Source: Seohaeicola zhoushanensis (GTDB lineage Bacteria; Pseudomonadota; Alphaproteobacteria; Rhodobacterales; Rhodobacteraceae). From it: a stretch of 64,000 nt of DNA. Each line of letters opens with the position of its first letter. Position 1 is the stretch's first letter. The notes beneath the pieces are model-generated. The model was given only the letters and a program-made list of their open reading frames with translations. It had not been told where the DNA came from and did no database searches. Below, piece after piece: positions 58,230 through 64,000 of this stretch. The translations under genes and the position numbers were made by a program. The DNA is taken from NCBI RefSeq assembly GCF_014656415.1, contig NZ_BNCJ01000014.1, positions 1-64,000 of the forward strand. The letters are read 5' to 3'.

Positions 58230-59017
58230 AACACCTGATTTTCGGCCTGGCGCTGCTCGCCACCGGCGCGGCGGCTGCCGAGCCTGACGTCTCTCCCCTG
58301 CAGGGTGCCGAGGTGGTGCTGCTGGGAGAGGTGCACGACAATCCCGGACATCACCAGATGCAGGTGGCGGCGGTTGCGGCCCTGAAGCCGCGCGCCCTGG
58401 TCTTCGAGATGTTGACCGCCGAACAGGCCGCGCGCGTCGGCGAAGAGCGCGGCGATGCCGAGGCGATGGCGCGCGAACTTGGCTGGGCCGCGTCGGGTTG
58501 GCCTGACTTCTCGATGTATCACCCGATTTTCACGGCCGCACCCGAGACGCAGGTCTATGGCGCGGCGCTGCCGCGCGAGGCGGCACGGGCGGCATTGAGG
58601 GAAGGGGTTGCAGCAAGTTTCGGCGAGAATGCCGAACTTTACGGGCTGACCTTCAAGCTGCCCGAGGACGTGCAGAAGGCCCGCGAGGCCGAGCAGGCGG
58701 CGGCCCATTGCGACGCCCTGCCGGCCGAGCTGCTGCCTGGCATGGTCGATCTGCAGCGACTGCGGGATGCGATGCTGGCGCGGGCGGCGATCGAGGCGCT
58801 GGATGCCACGGGCGGTCCGGTGGTGGTTATCACCGGCAATGGCCATGCCCGCCGCGACGGCGGGGTGCCCGAGGTGCTGACGCGGGTGCGTAATGCACTC
58901 AAGGTGGTAAGCGTGGGGCAGGCCGAAGGTGACCGGATCGAGGGCGAATACGACCTGGTCTGGCCGGGCCCGCTGGTCAAGCGGCGCGACCCCTGCGAGA
59001 CGCTGCGCGAGGGCTGA
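58226..59017 (+). CDS. ChaN-family heme-binding-like periplasmic protein
   Basis: The 263-residue protein has a signal peptide (MKHLIFGLALLATGAAAA) without a lipobox Cys, then VVLLGEVHDNPGHHQMQVAAVAAL, FEMLTAEQAAR, DFSMYHPIF and VVVITGNGHARRDGGVP, the ChaN/DUF399 domain whose homologue in Campylobacter binds heme. It may capture heme or another cofactor. Its ATG overlaps the rpoH2 stop, so the two should be translated from one message. Confidence 0.83.
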   Translation: MKHLIFGLALLATGAAAAEPDVSPLQGAEVVLLGEVHDNPGHHQMQVAAVAALKPRALVFEMLTAEQAARVGEERGDAEAMARELGWAASGWPDFSMYHPIFTAAPETQVYGAALPREAARAALREGVAASFGENAELYGLTFKLPEDVQKAREAEQAAAHCDALPAELLPGMVDLQRLRDAMLARAAIEALDATGGPVVVITGNGHARRDGGVPEVLTRVRNALKVVSVGQAEGDRIEGEYDLVWPGPLVKRRDPCETLREG

Positions 59018-59110
59018 TGCGGCTTTTGCGGGCGCGGGCGCGAAATTCGGTGTCGCGCGTCGGCGCAAGCCATTATGGTCAATGCGGTACGACCGGACGG
59101 GGCTTTGCAC

Positions 59111-60304
59111 ATGCTCGCTGACAAGCGCATTCTTCTGATCATCGGGGGCGGCATCGCCGCCTACAAGTCGCTCGACCTGATCCGGCGGCTGCAGGACCGG
59201 GGCGCACGCGTGGTGCCCGTTCTGACGCGGGCGGGCGAAGAGTTCGTCACGCCGCTTTCGGTCTCGGCGCTGGCCGGGGTGGCGGTGCATCGCGACCTGT
59301 TCGACCTGACCGCCGAGGCGGAAATGGGCCATATCCAGCTGTCGCGCGCCGCCGATCTCGTGGTGGTGGCGCCCGCAACCGCCGACCTGATGGCCAAGAT
59401 GGCGAACGGGCTGGCCAATGACCTGGCCTCGACGCTGCTGATGGCCACCGACAAGCGCGTGCTGATCGCCCCGGCAATGAACGTGCGGATGTGGGGCCAC
59501 CCGGCGACGCAGCGCAACCTGGCGCAGCTGAAGGCCGATGGCGTCGGAGTGATCGGGCCGAACGAAGGTGGCATGGCCTGCGGCGAGTTCGGCCCCGGCC
59601 GCATGGCCGAGCCGCTGGAGATCGTCGAAGCGATCGCCGCGGCGCTGACCGCCGGGCCGCTGGCCGGCAAGCGGATCCTGGTGACCTCAGGTCCGACGCA
59701 TGAGCCGATCGATCCGGTGCGTTATATCGCCAATCGCTCCTCGGGCGCGCAGGGCACCGCCATCGCCCGCGCCCTGGCGGCGCTGGGGGCCGAGGTGATC
59801 TTTGTCACCGGCCCGGCCTCGGTTCCGCCGCCGGAGGGCGTGCGCGTCGTCAAGGTCGAGACCGCGCGCGAGATGGCCGAGGCGGTCGAGAAGGTGCTGC
59901 CGGTCGATGCCGGGGTCTTCGCGGCAGCGGTGGCGGACTGGCGCGTCGCCTCGGCCTCGGACCGCAAGCTGAAGAAGACCCGGGACGGAATGCCGAGCCT
60001 GGCCTTTGCCGAGAACCCGGACATCCTGGCCACCGTGTCGAAGCTGGAGGAGGGGCGGCCCGGCCTGGTGGTGGGCTTTGCTGCCGAGACCGACGACGTG
60101 GTCGCCCATGCCACCGCCAAGCGGGCGCGCAAGGGCTGCGACTGGATCGTCGCCAATGACGTGAGCCCGGCGACCGGGATCATGGGCGGGTCGGAGAATG
60201 CGGTGGTGCTGATCACCGAGGCAGGGGCCGAGGAATGGCCGCGCATGGCCAAGGACGAGGTGGCGCAGGCGCTGGCCCTGCGGATCGCCTCGGCCCTGGC
60301 CTGA
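59111..60304 (+). CDS. coaBC: Phosphopantothenoylcysteine decarboxylase/synthetase CoaBC
   Basis: The 397-residue bifunctional enzyme makes 4'-phosphopantetheine in CoA synthesis. The N-terminal flavin decarboxylase has [16 protein letters not shown], catalytic His74 in [42 protein letters not shown] and Cys157 in [16 protein letters not shown]. The C-terminal CoaB synthetase starts near residue 190 with [24 protein letters not shown] and contains the KLKK motif. The ATG at 59111 matches the family start. Confidence 0.95.
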   Translation: MLADKRILLIIGGGIAAYKSLDLIRRLQDRGARVVPVLTRAGEEFVTPLSVSALAGVAVHRDLFDLTAEAEMGHIQLSRAADLVVVAPATADLMAKMANGLANDLASTLLMATDKRVLIAPAMNVRMWGHPATQRNLAQLKADGVGVIGPNEGGMACGEFGPGRMAEPLEIVEAIAAALTAGPLAGKRILVTSGPTHEPIDPVRYIANRSSGAQGTAIARALAALGAEVIFVTGPASVPPPEGVRVVKVETAREMAEAVEKVLPVDAGVFAAAVADWRVASASDRKLKKTRDGMPSLAFAENPDILATVSKLEEGRPGLVVGFAAETDDVVAHATAKRARKGCDWIVANDVSPATGIMGGSENAVVLITEAGAEEWPRMAKDEVAQALALRIASALA

Positions 60305-60345
60305 GCGGAGCTTTTGCCCGAGGTTCGGCGCAGGCGGCCAGGGCA

Positions 60346-60374
60346 GATCTTGAGTATTTGGAAAGAGAAGAAGA
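60346..60374. repeat. Second copy of the AT-rich intergenic element
   Basis: AGATCTTGAGTATTTGGAAA followed by GAGAAGAAG is the reverse-strand counterpart of the element at 8149 (shared features: CTTCTCTT-type pyrimidine tract and AAATA). Here its purine-rich end lies 7 bases before the GTG of dut and could serve as its ribosome-binding site. Confidence 0.45.
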
Positions 60375-60381
60375 GGCGGGC

Positions 60382-60837
60382 GTGGTTCTGATCCGGGTGC
60401 AGCGCGAGGCGGGGGCGGATGCGGCGGTGCCGCTGCCCTCTTATGAAACCGCGGGGGCGGCGGGGGCGGATATCCGCGCCAACCTGCCGGACCGGGGCGA
60501 ACTGGTGCTGGCGCCCGGCGCGCGGGCGCTGGTGCCGACAGGTTTGCGGCTCGAGATCCCCGAGGGTTTCGAAGTGCAGATCCGGCCCCGTTCGGGGCTG
60601 GCGCTGAAACACGGGATCACGCTCCCCAACAGCCCCGGCACCATCGACAGCGACTATCGGGGCCCGCTGGGGGTGATCTTGCTGAACGCCGGAACCGAGC
60701 CCTTCACGGTGACGCATGGCGAGCGCATCGCGCAGATGGTGGTGGCCCCGGTGGTGCGCGCGGTCTTCGAGACGGTGGTCGACCTGGGCGAGACCGCGCG
60801 GGGCGCGGGCGGCTTCGGCTCGACCGGGCGCGGCTGA
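60382..60837 (+). CDS. dut: dUTP diphosphatase
   Basis: The 151-residue trimeric dUTPase hydrolyses dUTP to dUMP. It has the five motifs: AGADIRA (I), [11 protein letters not shown] (II, III overlap), [17 protein letters not shown] (III), GERIAQMVV (IV) and the flexible C-terminal [12 protein letters not shown] (V). It uses a GTG start at 60382; no closer ATG exists and the frame upstream belongs to coaBC sequence. Its stop overlaps the next gene by one base (TGATG). Confidence 0.94.
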   Translation: MVLIRVQREAGADAAVPLPSYETAGAAGADIRANLPDRGELVLAPGARALVPTGLRLEIPEGFEVQIRPRSGLALKHGITLPNSPGTIDSDYRGPLGVILLNAGTEPFTVTHGERIAQMVVAPVVRAVFETVVDLGETARGAGGFGSTGRG

Positions 60838-61874
60838 TGCTGGCAGTTCTCGCCTTTGCGGCGGCGCTCTGGGGGCTCGGGATTCTGCTGCGTGTGCCGG
60901 TTGCGGTGCGCGTGGCGATGCTGGCGCTGCTCTATGTCGGCGTGCTGGCTGCGCAGTTGGCGCTGCCCGAGGGCCATCCGCTGCGGCTGGCGACGGGAGG
61001 CAGCCCCGAGGCCTGGCTGATCCTGGGCGGGGTGGCGGCGCTGGGCCTGGGCTATGGCAGCCTCGTCGCGGCGCTGCGGCGGCGGGCGCGGAAGGCGGAG
61101 GTGAAGGTGGAGAAGACGGGTACATTCTCGGAGGCGGAACTCGAACGCTATGCGCGCCACATCGTGCTGCGCGAGATCGGCGGGCCGGGGCAGAAGAAGC
61201 TCAAGCAGGCGAGGGTGCTGGTGATCGGCGCCGGCGGGCTGGGCGCGCCGGTGCTGCAATACCTCGCCGCCGGCGGCGTCGGCACCATCGGGGTGGTCGA
61301 TGACGATGTGGTCGACAATGCCAACCTGCAGCGCCAGGTGATCCACCGCGACGCCGATATCGGCGTGCCCAAGGTGTTTTCCGCCGAGGCCGCGATGAAG
61401 GCGCAGAACCCCCATGTCGAGGTGCGGCCCTACAAGCGGCGGCTGGACGAGGCCGTCGCGGCCGAGCTGTTCGCCGAGTATGACCTGATCCTCGATGGCA
61501 CCGACAATTTCGAGACGCGGTACCTGTCGAACCGTACCGCCGCAGGGCTAGGCAAGCCGCTTGTCTCGGGCGCGCTGTCGCAATGGGAGGGGCAACTCAG
61601 CGTCTTCGACCCGGCGCGCGGCGGGCCCTGCTATGAATGTATCTTCCCCGAGGCGCCCGCGCCGGGGCTTGCCCCCAGCTGCGCCGAGGCCGGGGTGGTC
61701 GGCCCGCTGCCGGGTGTGATCGGCGCGATGATGGCGCTGGAGGCGATGAAGTTCATCACCGGGGCGGGCGCGGTCCTGCGTGGCGAGATGCTGATCTATG
61801 ACGGCCTCTACGGCGAGACCCGCAAGATCGGCCTGCACCGGCGCGAGGGCTGCCCGGTCTGCGGCGGACAATAG
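60837..61874 (+). CDS. moeB: MoeB/ThiF/HesA-family E1-like enzyme with membrane extension
   Basis: The 345-residue protein has an N-terminal extension of about 85 residues with two or three hydrophobic segments, then a MoeB-like adenylating domain: ELERYARHIVLREIGGPGQKKLKQARVLVIGAGGLGAPVLQYLAAGGVG, VDDDVVDNANLQRQVIH, DGTDNFETRYLSN and zinc pairs CYEC and CPVC. It activates the C-terminus of a small sulfur carrier (MoaD, ThiS or similar). No carrier or other molybdopterin gene is adjacent, so the symbol is tentative. It overlaps dut by one base. Confidence 0.83.
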   Translation: MLAVLAFAAALWGLGILLRVPVAVRVAMLALLYVGVLAAQLALPEGHPLRLATGGSPEAWLILGGVAALGLGYGSLVAALRRRARKAEVKVEKTGTFSEAELERYARHIVLREIGGPGQKKLKQARVLVIGAGGLGAPVLQYLAAGGVGTIGVVDDDVVDNANLQRQVIHRDADIGVPKVFSAEAAMKAQNPHVEVRPYKRRLDEAVAAELFAEYDLILDGTDNFETRYLSNRTAAGLGKPLVSGALSQWEGQLSVFDPARGGPCYECIFPEAPAPGLAPSCAEAGVVGPLPGVIGAMMALEAMKFITGAGAVLRGEMLIYDGLYGETRKIGLHRREGCPVCGGQ

Positions 61875-61935
61875 CGGCGGCGGGGCTGGACCCCGCCCGC
61901 GGGCGCGCCTAGCTTGCGGTGCAAAGGAGACCCGC

Positions 61936-63948
61936 ATGACCAACCCGCTGCTCGCCGACTGGACCACGCCTTTCGAGATCGCGCCCTTCGATGCCATCTC
62001 TGACGAGGATTTCGCCCCGGCGCTCGACGCCGCCCTTGACGCCCACCGCGCCGAGATCGCGGCCATCGCCGCCAACCCCGAGGCGCCCAGTTTCGCCAAT
62101 ACCGTCGAGGCGCTGGAGGCGGCGGGCGAGGCGCTCGACCGGGTGCTGGGGGTGTTCTACACGGTCGCGGGCGCGGACAGTAACCCCAGGCGCGAAGAGC
62201 TGCAGCGCGCCTTCTCGCCCAAGCTCGCCGCGCATTATGCCGAGATTTCGTCGAACAAGGCACTGTTCCGCCGCCTCGCCACGCTCTGGGAGCAGCGCGA
62301 CAGCCTCGGGCTGGACGCCGAGCAGGCCCGCGTCCTGATGCTGACCCATCGCGGCTTCGTCCGCTCCGGGGCGGCGCTGGAAGGCGCGGCAGAGGCGCGG
62401 ATGACCGAGATCAAGGGGCGGCTGGCGACGCTGGGCACCGCCTTCACCCAGAACCTGCTGGCGGACGAGCGTGACTGGTTCATGGACCTCGCCGAGAAGG
62501 ATCTGGAGGGGCTGCCGGAGTTCGTCGTCGACGCCGCCCGCGCCGCCGGGGCCGAGAAGGGCGCGCCGGGGCCGGTGGTGACGCTCTCGCGCTCGCTGAT
62601 CGTGCCCTTCCTGCAATTCTCGCCCCGCCGCGACCTGCGGGAAAATGCTTTCCGCGCCTGGGCCGCACGCGGCGCCAATGGCGGCCCCACCGACAACCGT
62701 GCCATCGCTGCCGAGATCCTCGCCCTGCGTGAAGAGCGGGCAAAGCTGCTCGGCTATCCGAATTTCGCCGCCTACAAGCTCGAGACCGAGATGGCCGGCT
62801 CGCCGGACCGGGTGCGCGAGCTGCTGATGGCGGTCTGGGGGCCGGCGAAGGCGCGGGCCGAGGCCGATGGTGCGCTGCTCGAGGCGATGCTGCACGAAGA
62901 CGGCGTGAACGGCGCGCTGGAGCCCTGGGATTGGCGCTATTACGCCGAGAAGCGACGGAAGGCCGAGCACGACCTCGACGAGGCCGCGCTGAAACCCTAC
63001 CTGCAGCTCGACCGGATGATCGAGGCCTCTTTCGCCTGCGCCAACCGGCTGTTCGGGCTGGAGTTCCGCCCGCTGGACATCCCGCTCTATCACCCTGACT
63101 GCCGGGCCTGGGAGGTGACGCGCCACGGCAAGCATGTCGCCGTCTTCATCGGCGACTATTTCGCGCGCGGCTCGAAACGGTCGGGGGCCTGGTGCTCGGC
63201 GATGCGGGCCCAGGCGAAGTTCCCCAAGGTGCAGGCGCCGGTGGTGCTGAACGTCTGCAACTTCGCCAAGGGCTCTCCCGCGCTGCTCTCCTACGACGAC
63301 GCGCGCACCCTGTTCCACGAGTTCGGCCATGCGCTGCACCAGATGCTCTCGGATGTGACCTACGAGAGTATTTCGGGCACCTCGGTGGCCCGCGACTTCG
63401 TGGAACTGCCCAGCCAGCTCTACGAGCACTGGCTGGAAGTGCCCGAGGTGCTGAAGGAATTCGCCACTCACGCCAGGACCGGCGCGGCGATGCCGCAGGA
63501 CATGCTCGACAAGGTGCTGGCGGCGGCGAACTTCGACCAGGGCTTCCAGACCGTGGAATATGTCGCCTCGGCGCTGGTCGACCTCGCCTTCCACGAGGGC
63601 GCGGCCCCGGCCGATCCGATGGCGAAGCAGGCCGAGGTACTGGCCGATCTCGGGCTGCCCCATGCCATCACCATGCGCCATGCCACCCCGCATTTCGCCC
63701 ATGTCTTCTCGGGCGACGGCTATTCCTCGGGCTATTACAGCTACATGTGGTCCGAGGTGATGGACGCCGACGCCTTCGCCGCCTTCGAGGAGGCGGGCAG
63801 CGCCTTCGACCCGGACCGCGCCAGGGCGCTGGAGGAAAATATCCTCTCCACTGGCGGCTCGCGCGAAGCGGCCGAACTCTACATCGCCTTCCGCGGCCGC
63901 CTGCCGGGCGTCGAGGCGCTGCTCAAGGGCCGCGGCCTCGCCGCCTGA
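61936..63948 (+). CDS. M3-family oligopeptidase (Dcp/PrlC-like)
   Basis: The 670-residue metallopeptidase has the zinc motif HEFGH (His461-His465) in TLFHEFGHALHQML, the downstream ligand Glu in ARDFVELPSQLYEHW, and the substrate-binding YSSGYYSYMWSEV segment, all typical of oligopeptidase A/Dcp. No signal peptide is present, so it is cytoplasmic and probably degrades short peptides. GCAAAGGAGACCCGC precedes the ATG. The remaining 52 bases of the window after it hold nothing recognisable. Confidence 0.94.
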   Translation: MTNPLLADWTTPFEIAPFDAISDEDFAPALDAALDAHRAEIAAIAANPEAPSFANTVEALEAAGEALDRVLGVFYTVAGADSNPRREELQRAFSPKLAAHYAEISSNKALFRRLATLWEQRDSLGLDAEQARVLMLTHRGFVRSGAALEGAAEARMTEIKGRLATLGTAFTQNLLADERDWFMDLAEKDLEGLPEFVVDAARAAGAEKGAPGPVVTLSRSLIVPFLQFSPRRDLRENAFRAWAARGANGGPTDNRAIAAEILALREERAKLLGYPNFAAYKLETEMAGSPDRVRELLMAVWGPAKARAEADGALLEAMLHEDGVNGALEPWDWRYYAEKRRKAEHDLDEAALKPYLQLDRMIEASFACANRLFGLEFRPLDIPLYHPDCRAWEVTRHGKHVAVFIGDYFARGSKRSGAWCSAMRAQAKFPKVQAPVVLNVCNFAKGSPALLSYDDARTLFHEFGHALHQMLSDVTYESISGTSVARDFVELPSQLYEHWLEVPEVLKEFATHARTGAAMPQDMLDKVLAAANFDQGFQTVEYVASALVDLAFHEGAAPADPMAKQAEVLADLGLPHAITMRHATPHFAHVFSGDGYSSGYYSYMWSEVMDADAFAAFEEAGSAFDPDRARALEENILSTGGSREAAELYIAFRGRLPGVEALLKGRGLAA

Positions 63949-64000
63949 AGCGCGGCGTCAAGCGGCGGGCACTTCGGAGAAGCAGGGCGCCACACCCCTG

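Overview
The window is high-GC DNA from an alphaproteobacterium of the order Rhodobacterales (Paracoccaceae/Roseobacteraceae). Pointers to this are the BztABCD-type glutamate/glutamine/aspartate/asparagine transporter, an RpoH2-type sigma factor behind an apparent RpoE-type promoter, a VPLPA-CTERM protein, an ATP12 F1-ATPase assembly chaperone, the gene order yidC/yihA/argB, and the sequence style of the ribosomal proteins. The genus cannot be fixed from sequence reading alone. Almost everything is chromosomal core gene content. I see no phage, transposase, integrase, CRISPR array or plasmid gene.

Region 1 (1-24.7 kb) is a broken-up S10-spc-alpha ribosomal super-operon: tuf (3' end)-rpsJ-rplC-rplD-rplW, then rplB-rpsS-rplV-rpsC-rplP, then rplO-secY-adk, then rpsM-rpsK-rpoA-rplQ. 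Three blocks of unrelated genes sit at the junctions: a DUF995 protein plus an ArsR/AHSA1 module after rplW; ten kilobases of metabolic, transport and regulatory genes after rplP; and a PQQ-type dehydrogenase fused to cytochrome c after adk. Strong intrinsic terminators close rplW, rplP and rplQ. The eleven genes normally found between rplP and rplO (rpmC to rpmD) are absent from the window.

Region 2 (24.7-36.8 kb) holds a DUF3052 protein, a host-attachment-type pair, a DegP-type protease, rarA, and a tight ridA-crcB-rluC-HAD-atp12 run. The bztABCD operon follows, with a hairpin after the binding-protein gene.

Region 3 (36.8-47.4 kb, mostly minus strand) is a disrupted rpmH-rnpA-yidD-yidC-x-yihA-argB cluster. 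About 5 kb (EAL protein, ttcA, VPLPA-CTERM protein, leishmanolysin-like metalloprotease) separates yidD from yidC. The small gene coupling yidC to yihA looks like an internally deleted MOSC-domain gene.

Region 4 (47.6-64 kb) has a TVP38-type membrane protein abutting a mercuric-reductase-like flavoprotein and a sensor histidine kinase, then tRNA-Arg(ACG), murJ, a 23-residue membrane micro-protein, a rhomboid relative lacking catalytic residues, trpS, a glutathione transferase and cobU with a phosphatase. Last come rpoH2 overlapping a ChaN-like gene, coaBC, dut, a membrane-anchored MoeB-like E1 enzyme and an M3 oligopeptidase. The points most worth following are the dismantled ribosomal cluster, the RpoE-like promoter driving rpoH2-chaN, the MOSC remnant, the degenerate rhomboid and the micro-ORF. 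Nothing here is clearly a new defence or mobile system.
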